A DNA stretch of 45,327 nt from CAZDFU01 sp964504985 (GTDB lineage Bacteria > Patescibacteriota > Microgenomatia > Daviesbacterales > UBA10151): contig CAZDFU010000007.1 in the NCBI GenBank assembly GCA_964504985.1, positions 1 through 45,327 on the forward strand. The letters run 5' to 3'. The first letter of the stretch is position 1. The number at the start of each line of letters is the position of its first letter. A program made the translations under genes and the position numbers. This document shows positions 1-8,500 of this stretch, piece by piece. The notes under the pieces are model-generated. The model ran no database searches. It worked only from the letters and a program-made list of their open reading frames with translations, and was not told the origin of the DNA.

Positions 1-809
1 TTTGTAAGTATTATTATTTCTTTTTTATCTAAGAGCTTAGGATTAAATTTTTTAAGCTCCTCTCTAATTATTTTATAATCCCTCAAAGGATTATCTGATT
101 CAGAAGAAATACAATGAAGTAAGAGCCGCACTTTTTCTATATGTTTTAAAAACTTATGCCCTAATCCCTTGCCTTCTGAAGCTCCTTCTATTAAACCGGG
201 TATATCTGCTAAAACCTTACCGTTTAAAACCCCCAGGTTTGGTTCAAGCGTTGTAAAAGGATAATCACCAATTTTGGCATTAGCATTTGTAATTTCATTT
301 AAAAGAGAGCTTTTGCCGGCATTCGGAAGACCTATTAATCCAATATCTGCTATTAATTTAAGTTTTAGCCTTAACTTTTTTTCCCCGCCTAAAAGGCCTT
401 TTTGGGCATATCTTGGGGTTGTATTGCTTGGAGATTTAAAAGATTCATTTCCTCTTCCTCCCAACCCTCCCTTTACCAAAAGAATCTCCTGGCCTTCTTC
501 TGTTAATTCAACCTCATTATCGCTATAGTCTGTTAAAAGTGTTCCAACAGGCATTGCTAAAATTAGGTCTTTTCCATTTGCCCCAGATTTTATTCCTGTT
601 CCCCCGCTTTCCCCATCCTCTGCCTTAAAAGTTTTTTTAGAAAGAAATTGCTTTAAAGCATATATATCTGTTGCAGCCTTTACTAAAACATTCCCTCCCC
701 TGCCTCCATCTCCTCCATCAGGCCCTCCTCCCTTTTTTCCCCTGAAGGAAACACGTCCTGATCCTCCATGGCCTCCTTTAACAATAATTTCTGCCTCATC
801 TACCAACAT
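1..809 (-). CDS. obg: GTPase Obg/CgtA, 3' end cut by window edge
   Basis: Conserved ribosome-associated GTPase acting in large-subunit assembly and stress control. About 269 residues are visible, starting MLVDEAEIIVKGGHGG. The glycine-rich Obg fold covers roughly residues 1-155 (GGxGGxGG repeats). The G domain follows: P-loop GLPNAGKSS near 160-168 and G3 DIPGLIEGASEG near 202-213. The G4/G5 motifs and the C-terminus lie beyond base 1. The ATG at 807-809 follows the helicase stop by 11 nt on the same strand, so the two are probably co-transcribed. No defect is seen in the visible part. Family assignment is secure from the Obg fold plus G motifs. Confidence 0.95.
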   Translation of the reverse strand, partial: MLVDEAEIIVKGGHGGSGRVSFRGKKGGGPDGGDGGRGGNVLVKAATDIYALKQFLSKKTFKAEDGESGGTGIKSGANGKDLILAMPVGTLLTDYSDNEVELTEEGQEILLVKGGLGGRGNESFKSPSNTTPRYAQKGLLGGEKKLRLKLKLIADIGLIGLPNAGKSSLLNEITNANAKIGDYPFTTLEPNLGVLNGKVLADIPGLIEGASEGKGLGHKFLKHIEKVRLLLHCISSESDNPLRDYKIIREELKKFNPKLLDKKEIIILT

Positions 810-820
810 ATTCCTAAATT

Positions 821-2095
821 TTAACTGATAAATGTTAAAGCAAAACCTGTTTTTCCGGCTCTGCCTGTTCTGCCAATTCTATGGATATAATCATCATAGG
901 TTTGGGGAAGATCATAGTTTATAACATGGGTGACATTTTCTATATCTAAGCCCCTTGATGCCACATCAGTTGCCAAAAGTACTTTAATCTGTGAAGTTTT
1001 GAAACTTTGTAATATCCTCTGGCGTTGTCCTTGTGATTTATTGCCATGAATTGAGCCTATTTTAAAACCCCTAACTTCCAGCTCTTTATGGAGTTTATCT
1101 ATGCTGTGTTTGGTGCGTAAAAAGACTAAGACTTTATCAAAACCATCCTGGATTAAAAGGTCATGAAGTTTTCCCAGTTTTTGCTCGGGACCGCTTACTT
1201 TTACTACATCCTGGTTCACATTTTCAGAAGTGTCCTGCTGCTTGACAGATACAGTCACAGGGTTTGTTACAAATGATTGCAGAATAGCTTGAATTTTGGG
1301 AGAAATTGTTGCAGAGAAAAATAATGATTGGCGCTCCTTAGGTAATTTTGAGATAAAATATTTAACATCAGCAATAAATCCTATATCTACCATTAAATCT
1401 ACCTCATCCAAAACTATATGAGAATAATCCTCCAGATAAATTGTTTTCCTTTCAATAAGATCCTTTAAACGTCCTGGTGTGGCAATTACCAGGTGAGGAT
1501 TTCTTCTTAACTCCTGGATTTGTCTGTATATACTGGTCCCTCCAATAATAAAAGTTGAATAAAGACCCATATTCCTGCTTAGGTTTCTAAATTCCTCCTG
1601 TATTTGTAAAGCCAGTTCCCTTGTTGGAACAATAACTAAGGCTTTCTGGTTTCTGTCAAGATGCATTTTATTAATAAGAGGGATTAAAAAGGCTGCAGTT
1701 TTACCTGTGCCTGTAGAGGCCAGCCCAATAACATCCCTTCCTTCCAATATTGGTTTTATAGCCTGAGATTGAATAGGAGTAGGCTGTTTATAGCCCTGGA
1801 AAGAAATATTTTGTTTTAGAGTCTGGTGCAGGTTAAAAATATCAAAACTTTCTGTTTCATTGGGAATAATCTGTTCAGCTCCCGCTGCCTTACGGATAAA
1901 CATGTTAATATTTACCCCTTCCAACTGGCTTTTCCTTTGGCCACCCCTTCTATTATTTGAAGAAAATCTGCTGTTATGAAAGCCACCTCTTCTATGAGGG
2001 GATCTTGAAAATCCGTTAGAAGAATGGTTTCCACGGATTGATGTTCTATTTCTATACCTGTTACTGTTATACATATAATTTTGATTCTTCTTCAT
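821..2095 (-). CDS. DEAD-box RNA helicase (RhlE/CshA-like)
   Basis: ATP-dependent RNA helicase, about 424 aa. Helicase motifs in order: Q motif (GYKQPTPIQ, ~103-111), Walker A ASTGTGKT (~127-134), PTRELA, TPGRL, motif II DEVD (~231-234; DEVD in place of DEAD), SAT (~262-264), ATDVASRGLD, and HRIGRTGR (~406-413). The first 60 residues are rich in Arg, Gly, Asn and Ser (RRGG, RGG-like). In many family members such an RNA-binding tail is C-terminal; here it is N-terminal and the protein ends right after the helicase core. ATG at 2095 is preferred over an adjacent GTG at 2098. It lies upstream of obg in the same orientation. Roles in ribosome maturation or mRNA decay are inferred from the family. 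Confidence 0.93.
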   Translation of the reverse strand: MKKNQNYMYNSNRYRNRTSIRGNHSSNGFSRSPHRRGGFHNSRFSSNNRRGGQRKSQLEGVNINMFIRKAAGAEQIIPNETESFDIFNLHQTLKQNISFQGYKQPTPIQSQAIKPILEGRDVIGLASTGTGKTAAFLIPLINKMHLDRNQKALVIVPTRELALQIQEEFRNLSRNMGLYSTFIIGGTSIYRQIQELRRNPHLVIATPGRLKDLIERKTIYLEDYSHIVLDEVDLMVDIGFIADVKYFISKLPKERQSLFFSATISPKIQAILQSFVTNPVTVSVKQQDTSENVNQDVVKVSGPEQKLGKLHDLLIQDGFDKVLVFLRTKHSIDKLHKELEVRGFKIGSIHGNKSQGQRQRILQSFKTSQIKVLLATDVASRGLDIENVTHVINYDLPQTYDDYIHRIGRTGRAGKTGFALTFIS

Positions 2096-2442
2096 CACAG
2101 TTTACAAAAAGGATGAAGAAGAATATATAAAAAATTGAAAAAGAAACTGAAATTTTTAAAAATAAAAATTCAAGGAGCTACTTGAAGAGTTAGTCCAAAG
2201 AAGGAATAAATAATCTATAGCTTAAAATCTTAAATCAACTGAGGATAGTATACCATTTCCCTTACCTAAAATCAATTAACTGGGAAGTAAGTAATATTTC
2301 AGGAGTTGTCAAAGGAAATGTCATTCCAACCCTGAATCAAGTTCAGGGGAGGAATCTCTAGGTTAATCATGAGATCATTCGCTATGCTCAGGATGACAAG
2401 TTTTTGTTAAATCCTGAACGCCTACACTGGCAAATCATACTA
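2096..2442. other. Intergenic region between divergent helicase and zur genes
   Basis: No coding region is supported here. The first ~120 bases are A/T-rich and presumably hold the helicase promoter (TATATT-like hexamers on the minus strand). The rest holds the palindromic repeat at 2319-2398, listed separately. Confidence 0.6.
2319..2398. repeat. 80-bp palindromic interspersed-type repeat
   Basis: The element is bounded by TGTCATTCC and GGATGACA, which are near-perfect inverted ends. It contains an internal 7-bp hairpin, CCCTGAA (2330-2336) with TTCAGGG (2342-2348). The right half carries the phrase ATTCGCTATGCTCAGGATGACA-like, which from memory is typical of short palindromic repeats scattered in many bacterial genomes. 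Only one copy is in this window, so its repetitive nature is inferred. Confidence 0.55.
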
Positions 2443-2471
2443 TTGACAAATGCAAGTATATTGCATATATT
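2443..2471 (+). promoter_or_regulatory. Promoter of the zur-znu operon
   Basis: A perfect -35 TTGACA (2443-2448) and a -10 TATATT (2466-2471) are separated by 17 bp. The predicted transcription start is about 2478, only ~14 nt before the ATG at 2492, and no Shine-Dalgarno lies between. The promoter is overlapped by the first operator palindrome. Confidence 0.75.
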
Positions 2472-2490
2472 AAATGCAATAATATTGTAT
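2450..2490. promoter_or_regulatory. Two tandem Fur/Zur-type operators
   Basis: Two copies of a 17-bp palindrome, ATGCAA-N5-TTGCAT at 2450-2466 (perfect arms) and ATGCAA-N5-TTGTAT at 2474-2490 (one mismatch), are offset by 24 bp. The first fills the -35/-10 spacer. The second covers the transcription start and ends one base before the start codon. The layout fits autorepression by the downstream Fur-family protein, co-regulating the zinc importer. The sites are seen directly; binding is inferred. Confidence 0.75.
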
Positions 2491-2491
2491 T

Positions 2492-2923
2492 ATGGGAAGA
2501 TTAACAACCCGGCATGATTGTAAAATAGAACTTAGGGAGGTAGATTTAAAAGCCACTCCTGCCAGGCTTGCTGCATTAAAAGTCCTTGAATCTTCTGATA
2601 AACCCCTTGATGTTGCCACAATAAAATCTATTCTTAAAAAAAATGGCATTGATACAGACCCTGCCACAATATTCCGTATGATGAATTCTTTTTTAAGCAA
2701 AGGAATAGTTAAAGGGGTAAATCTAAAGGAAAGTAAGCAAAGGTATGAGTATTCAGCCAGAAAAGAACATCATCACCTTCTTTGTGATAATTGTGGCTTA
2801 ATAGAAGATATTTCTGATTGTAATATTAATACCTGGAAAAAAGAGCTTATGAGGAAAAAGGGGTTTATTGTAAAACATCATTCATTAGAATTTTTTGGCC
2901 TTTGCAGGAAATGCCAAAACTAA
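2492..2923 (+). CDS. zur: Fur-family metalloregulator (probably Zur)
   Basis: Metal-sensing repressor of 143 aa. Winged-helix DNA-binding domain at about 18-80 (ATPARLAALKVLE, then DPATIFRMMNSFLSKGIV). Metal/dimer domain: HHH 93-95, C98xxC101, HH 129-130 and C138xxC141; the two CxxC pairs are the usual structural zinc site. It is the first gene of an operon with a zinc-type ABC importer and sits behind two palindromic operators, so Zur is the best call. Fur or PerR specificity cannot be excluded from sequence. No ribosome-binding site precedes the ATG and the predicted leader is ~14 nt. The next gene's ATG (2925) starts one base after this stop. Confidence 0.9.
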   Translation: MGRLTTRHDCKIELREVDLKATPARLAALKVLESSDKPLDVATIKSILKKNGIDTDPATIFRMMNSFLSKGIVKGVNLKESKQRYEYSARKEHHHLLCDNCGLIEDISDCNINTWKKELMRKKGFIVKHHSLEFFGLCRKCQN

Positions 2924-2924
2924 T

Positions 2925-3839
2925 ATGGGCATAATAAAAAATAATTTGGCACTTTTTGGATTTGTAATAATACTTATTCTAATTGCTGCTATTTTTTCCC
3001 AAATAAGCGGGTTATTTGAAAGCAAAGATTCAAGAGGTGATGAAAAAGTTCAGGTATCTGTTTCATTTTACCCTCTTTGGTATTTTGCAAGTTTAATTGG
3101 TGAAGATAAGGCAAATGTTATAAATATTACACCTGCAGGTACAGAACCACATGAGTACGACCTTTCAACAAGGGATATAGCCCAAATTGAAAATGGGGAT
3201 ATGCTTATTTTAAATGGCAGCATGGAATCATGGGCAGATAAAATAAAAGAAAACCTTAGAGATAAAAAAGTCAAAATTGTTATTGCAGGTGAAGGACTAT
3301 TTACTAAAGTAGAAGATCCTCATATCTGGCTTGATCCTAAACTGGCGATAAAAGAAGTTCAAAAAATAACAGAGGGTTTTGTTGAAATTGATCCAGCGGA
3401 TACTTCCTTTTATCAGGATAATGAAAAGGGTCTTATTTCTAAGCTGGAGGATTTGGATAATCAAATAATTCTTGGGCTTAAAAATTGCAAGAGAAAAGAT
3501 ATTATCACCTCACATAGTGCATTTGCATATTTTGCCCAGTCATATGGGTTAAATCAGAAGGCAATCACCGGGTTTTCTCCTGAATCCCAACCCTCTGCAC
3601 AGCAGCTGGCAGAGGCAGCCAATTTTGCAAAAGAAAATAATGTTAAATATATTTTCTTTGAGAGTTTGGTAAGCCCAAAACTTGCAGAAACTATTGCAAA
3701 TGAAGTTGGGGCTCAAACTTTGGTACTTGATCCTATTGAAGGGTTATCAGATGATGATATAAGGAAAGGAAAAGATTATTTTACCCTAATGCAGGATAAT
3801 CTAAAAAATCTACAAACAGCCTTAGAATGCAGCAACTAG
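2925..3839 (+). CDS. znuA: Zinc/manganese ABC transporter substrate-binding protein (ZnuA/TroA)
   Basis: Extracytoplasmic metal-binding protein of 304 aa, family SBP_bac_9. A single N-terminal membrane segment (~8-27) anchors it; there is no lipobox Cys. Predicted metal ligands are H76 (EPHEYD), H133 (DPHIWLDP), H197 (TSHSAFAYF) and D269 (LVLDP), the standard set. The His-rich loop found in many ZnuA proteins between the first two ligands is absent. ATG 2925 is chosen over an upstream in-frame TTG (2895) because it begins one base after the zur stop, which suggests translational coupling. It overlaps znuC by 13 nt. Confidence 0.92.
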   Translation: MGIIKNNLALFGFVIILILIAAIFSQISGLFESKDSRGDEKVQVSVSFYPLWYFASLIGEDKANVINITPAGTEPHEYDLSTRDIAQIENGDMLILNGSMESWADKIKENLRDKKVKIVIAGEGLFTKVEDPHIWLDPKLAIKEVQKITEGFVEIDPADTSFYQDNEKGLISKLEDLDNQIILGLKNCKRKDIITSHSAFAYFAQSYGLNQKAITGFSPESQPSAQQLAEAANFAKENNVKYIFFESLVSPKLAETIANEVGAQTLVLDPIEGLSDDDIRKGKDYFTLMQDNLKNLQTALECSN

Positions 3840-4576
3840 ACCATTCCCACACCATCATACAACTTGATAAAGTCTCCTTTACTTATACAACAGAGGAGGT
3901 TGTAAAAGATGTTTCTTTAGAAATTCATAAAGGTGATTATGTAGGAATTGTTGGACCAAATGGAGGAGGAAAAACCACCCTTCTTAAGTTAATGCTTGGA
4001 ATCCTTCAGCCAGACAAAGGTACTGTCAGTTTATTTGGCAAAGAAATAAATAATTTTAAAGACTGGTCTAAAATTGGATATGTCCCTCAAAGAACCTATA
4101 TTGAGATGAATTTTCCGGTAACTGTTGAAGAGATTGTTTCTATGGGCAGATATGGTAAACGTGGCCTTTTCCGTTTTCCTACAAAGGAAGATAAGGAAAA
4201 AACCAGAACTGCCCTTTTACAGGTAGATATGCTTGAGTATAAAGATACACAAATAAGCTCTTTATCAGGCGGACAGCAGCAAAGGGTATTTATCGCAAGG
4301 GCCCTATCTTCTGAACCTGAAATAATTTTTCTGGATGAACCTACTGTTGGTGTGGATATAAAAACACAAAAGCAGTTTTATGCACTCCTTAGAAATTTAA
4401 ACAAGCAGCTGGATTTAACCCTATGTCTGGTAACTCATGAGCTGGATGTGGTGGCTCATGAGGCAACAGAGCTAGGTTATATTAACAGAACCCTTGAATA
4501 TTATGGGGATCCTGAAGAATTCCTTAAAGGGAAATATTTTCATGAGTTGATAGGAAAAGGAGGGGTTCACCACTAA
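3827..4576 (+). CDS. znuC: Zinc ABC transporter ATP-binding protein
   Basis: ATPase subunit of the metal importer, 249 aa. Walker A GPNGGGKT (43-50), Q-loop (VPQ, ~86-88), signature LSGGQQQR (~146-153), Walker B IIFLDE (~166-171), D-loop and H-loop His (LVTHEL, ~204) are all present, so it should be active. Its start overlaps the end of znuA by 13 nt in another frame and znuB follows after 12 nt. It drives transport through ZnuB at the cytoplasmic membrane. Confidence 0.93.
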   Translation: MQQLDHSHTIIQLDKVSFTYTTEEVVKDVSLEIHKGDYVGIVGPNGGGKTTLLKLMLGILQPDKGTVSLFGKEINNFKDWSKIGYVPQRTYIEMNFPVTVEEIVSMGRYGKRGLFRFPTKEDKEKTRTALLQVDMLEYKDTQISSLSGGQQQRVFIARALSSEPEIIFLDEPTVGVDIKTQKQFYALLRNLNKQLDLTLCLVTHELDVVAHEATELGYINRTLEYYGDPEEFLKGKYFHELIGKGGVHH

Positions 4577-4588
4577 AAATTTACAATT

Positions 4589-5386
4589 ATGTTAGACCTT
4601 TTCCAGTATAGTTTTATGATAAGAGGGTTTGAGGCGGGGATTATCATTGCCGTAATTGCTCCCCTTATTGGGATTTTTCTTGTTTTAAGAAGGTATTCTT
4701 TGATTGCAGATACCTTATCTCATGTATCTCTGGCGGGGGTGGCCATTGGCCTTTTTTTAAAGATTAATCCTTTAATAACCGCTATTGCAGCAGCGGTAAT
4801 ATCTTCTGTGGCTATTGAAAGGCTTAGAACCAGTAAAAAAGTGTTTGGAGAGTCTGCTTTGTCCATTTTTCTTTCCGGAAGCCTGGCGTTGGCAATTGTT
4901 TTAATAAGTTTATCTCATGGGTTTGGAGTTGATTTGTTCAGTTACCTTTTTGGGAGTATCACAACAGTTAAACAGATTGATGTGTACACCATTGGGATTG
5001 TTGGTGTTTTAGTTTTAGTTACAATAATTGCTTTTTATAAAGAACTTTTATTTGTAACTGTTGATGAAGAGGCAGCTAAGGTAAGCGGAATCCCCACCAA
5101 ATTTATAAATATTCTTCTTATTGTTTTAGCAGCCTTAACTGTTTCCCTTGCCATTCCCATTGTGGGGGTTTTGCTTATTGCTGCGCTTATTGTTATACCT
5201 GTTGTTACTGCACTACAGCTAAAAACAAGTTTCAGGAATACTATTTTTATTGCTGAGGCTATTTCTATTTTTTCTGTGGTTTCAGGAATTATCTCCTCTT
5301 TTTACCTTAACCTTTCACCAGGGGGAACAATTGTCTTAATAACAATCCTTATATTTATCTTTACCCTAATGCTAAAGAGAAAATAA
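4589..5386 (+). CDS. znuB: Zinc ABC transporter permease
   Basis: Integral membrane subunit of the metal importer (ABC-3 family), 265 aa with about eight hydrophobic segments. The family region ADTLSHVSLAGVAIG lies at about 36-50, and a Gly-rich helix (IPIVGVLLIAALIVIPVVTA) lies in the C-terminal half. It is the last gene of the zur-znuA-znuC-znuB operon. The stop TAA (5384-5386) lies just before the run of N. If the gap is closed through the duplicated 55 bp, this stop abuts the stop of the convergent metalloprotease gene with no bases between. Confidence 0.92.
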   Translation: MLDLFQYSFMIRGFEAGIIIAVIAPLIGIFLVLRRYSLIADTLSHVSLAGVAIGLFLKINPLITAIAAAVISSVAIERLRTSKKVFGESALSIFLSGSLALAIVLISLSHGFGVDLFSYLFGSITTVKQIDVYTIGIVGVLVLVTIIAFYKELLFVTVDEEAAKVSGIPTKFINILLIVLAALTVSLAIPIVGVLLIAALIVIPVVTALQLKTSFRNTIFIAEAISIFSVVSGIISSFYLNLSPGGTIVLITILIFIFTLMLKRK

Positions 5387-5387
5387 T

Positions 5388-5487
5388 NNNNNNNNNNNNN
5401 NNNNNNNNNNNNNNNNNNNNNNNNNNNNNNNNNNNNNNNNNNNNNNNNNNNNNNNNNNNNNNNNNNNNNNNNNNNNNNNNNNNNNNN
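5388..5487. other. Assembly gap (100 N), probably false
   Basis: One hundred N join two contigs. The last 55 bases before the gap (5333-5387) are identical to the first 55 after it (5488-5542), the hallmark of two contigs that overlap by about one assembly k-mer but were scaffolded rather than merged. True missing sequence is probably zero. Confidence 0.85.
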
Positions 5488-5541
5488 GTCTTAATAACAA
5501 TCCTTATATTTATCTTTACCCTAATGCTAAAGAGAAAATAA

Positions 5542-8500
5542 TTATTGCATAGCAGAACGGTAAATAAATTTAATAACTTTTCTGTCAACAACTCCATCTG
5601 CTTTCATAATGAATATGGGTAAATAAATATCACCATCCTGTTTCCGGGAATCAGCTATTACTACATTTAAAGGATAAATTCCGTCCAAATCCAGACTCTG
5701 ATTATTAATCTCAATACTTAAGATCCGATGTGGTGCTGGACTTGCAGGAGGACTACTCCTTCCAAAGAGATTAGCATTGACTATAACAGGATTACAAAGG
5801 ATAGTCTGACTAAACAAGCCCTTACTTACTGTTAACTGCATAGCAGGTTTAGTACCAGAAGTATGATACCTTCCTGACATAGGGTTTACTCTATTACCCA
5901 AAGGCCCCAGTTCAAAGCTGGTATCCTCTACCTGCCAGAGATAATCATAAGTGCCTGATCCTCCTGAAATATTAGCAGTCCAGGTCACCTCAGATGTTTC
6001 CTGAACAGAGGTTCCAGGGGTAATATTACAGCTTACTCTAACCTGAGAAGCTTGTTGAACAGTAACCTGGGTACTTCCAAGCACAGCATTATTTGATCCA
6101 TTAACTAAGCTAAAGGTGGTGTTTTCTGAAATACTAACTCTTTGGCTGCCTGATAAAGCTGCGTCTTTGCCAATTTCAACTGTTCCCTGCAAAACTTTTA
6201 TACTGGTGGCATTACTGGAAGACCAGGTAACAGTTACCTCACAAGAGGTCTGACCTTCGGCAATATTACATGAAGCAGGGGTAACACGAATGGTACCGCT
6301 GGGAGCTTGAGGTGGAGGTTTTAAGGCTATATCATATGTGTGATTTTGGCCCAGAGAAATTACCTCCTGAGAAGGAAGTGTGTATGTATCTACATTAACT
6401 CCACCCATACTAACCTCAATGCTATAGTTACCTGGTGTTTGGGTAAAGTTGTAGTTACCGTTTCTTGGATTTTGTGTTTCTAAAACTGTAGTTAGATCAT
6501 CTGCTCTTCCAGCTCTTGGGTGCAGTTTTAACATTACAGGATAAGAAGCATCAGTCCATAAGGGTTCTGCATTTTGTTTTATCCCATCCCTGTTATCATC
6601 CCTAAAAATATTCCCAGAGATAGTATAAAGGGTGGGGGTATAATGCATCCTGATAACCTTATTAATATTGTTGCCATTTATTGTGATAATAACGGGCACA
6701 TCAATATCCCGGGCAATATTGTTTGCTCCAGGCAAAGTCAATGAAGCAGGGCTGCCTGAGAGGTCAATGTTTTGGCCGTTTACTAAAATGGCAGTTAGAT
6801 TTCTAACAGGACAACTTATTGTAGTATTAACAAAATAATTAGTATCTAAAGGCGTAACACCAATTAAAATATTTAGCCTGCTGCTATCATCCAAAGGTAG
6901 GATATAAGACAAACCAGTGGTGGTATAAACATGACCATTATAGTGGATCTCATATTCCTGGTTTGAATCAGCATTAACAGGAGCTGTCCAGGAGAGGTTA
7001 ACATTATCCCCGCTGCAGCTGGCCTGAAGATTTCCCGGTGCTCTGGGGTCAGGAGATGGTGAAGGAAGGGCAGCAGGAATAGGAGACCCGGCCCCTGTAA
7101 TATAAAAATCTGGATGACAATTGATTGTTTGGGCAGGGGTAGCAAAAGAATCTTCAATTTCATTGCTCCCCTGCCTTAATCTTCTGGCATGAACCCACCA
7201 GTTATAAGTAACTCCAGATTCTACTGTGAATTCCTCATATTCATTGCCTAAGGTGCTAAAACAACCATCATTTGAACCATTATATGTATTTTGGGCTGAA
7301 TGACAATTTGCAGCATTCCATGGATCAGAGGCTTTATCTAACCTAACAAGATAGCCTCTGGTTCCTCCTGTTAAATGAAACCTAACTCTGGTAGGTGATA
7401 CACAAGAGGCAGTTATACCTGTTGGGGCAGGAAATTCTACACCCCCGCTGCCTCCTGTCTGGCATAAAGCATTTGACTTTTTAAGCCTAATCCTAAGGTC
7501 TTTTGTCTGGATAGCCCCGTTTTGGTCGCTATACTCTAGTCCGACAGTAGTATAAACAGGGGTCTGGTCTGCACAAAGAGTTGGTTTATCAAATAAGATC
7601 TCTTGACTGTTCCCTGACCCCTGCTCCCAAATAATCTGGCCACCCCTGCTTAAGGGGTTATAATTTGCCCAAACCCTAGTTAGTTGTGATACAGGCTGGG
7701 CAGATGTACCTCTGATAACTCTTATTCCTGCTCTTGGTGGTGCAGTAAAATCTATACTTGTTACTTCAATACCAATATTATTTATAGGGTCGTAATATGA
7801 ATCACCTGCTAAAAAAGGGAGGTTCCGTGATGAAAAGGGGATGGTTACTGTCTCAGTTTCAAAACTGCCATCCCAAATTCTTATATAAACACCTCTACCA
7901 GCCGGTGGTTCAAAAGGTTCCTGAAAGTTTCTCGAAGCATAATTATCACGGAAATCAATATAATAATACTCATTTGTATCTGCCTTTGGAATTAATAATA
8001 CTTTCCCCTCATTGGTGAATCTCTCTATTGCCCCTATATGATAGGTATTATCACCCGGTTGAGCCTCTAATGCACCCACCCATCCTAAGCCATACACGTT
8101 TGCCGAATTATAAAAAGGCCTACCATTATTTACGCTTCCCATTACTGTTGAAATATCATCATAAATTCCTACACAGCGTCCTTTTGCTTCGTCAAAGCGT
8201 ATAAACAGAAAGTCAGTAATACAATTATTTTGAGTATTACCTTTTAAAACACCGGCGTGACTCAAGCCTAAATTATGCCCAAATTCGTGAAAAAGGGTGT
8301 TTGGATGTAAGCCTCCACTTCCATAAATGAGCATTATCGTTTTAACCGGAACAGAGGGATCACCTTTACTAAAGTCTATAGAGTATGGAAATTGCGTAGC
8401 CTGACCTAGAGCACCATATGGACTTCCACAAACTTCCGGTCTTCTATTAAACACGTATACAATTCTGTTGTATTGTTCTAAATTAATTTGCCTGTCTACA

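Noticed and set aside
2895..2924. TTG start extending ZnuA by 10 residues
   Set aside because: It lies inside the zur gene and lacks better support than ATG 2925, which starts directly after the zur stop.
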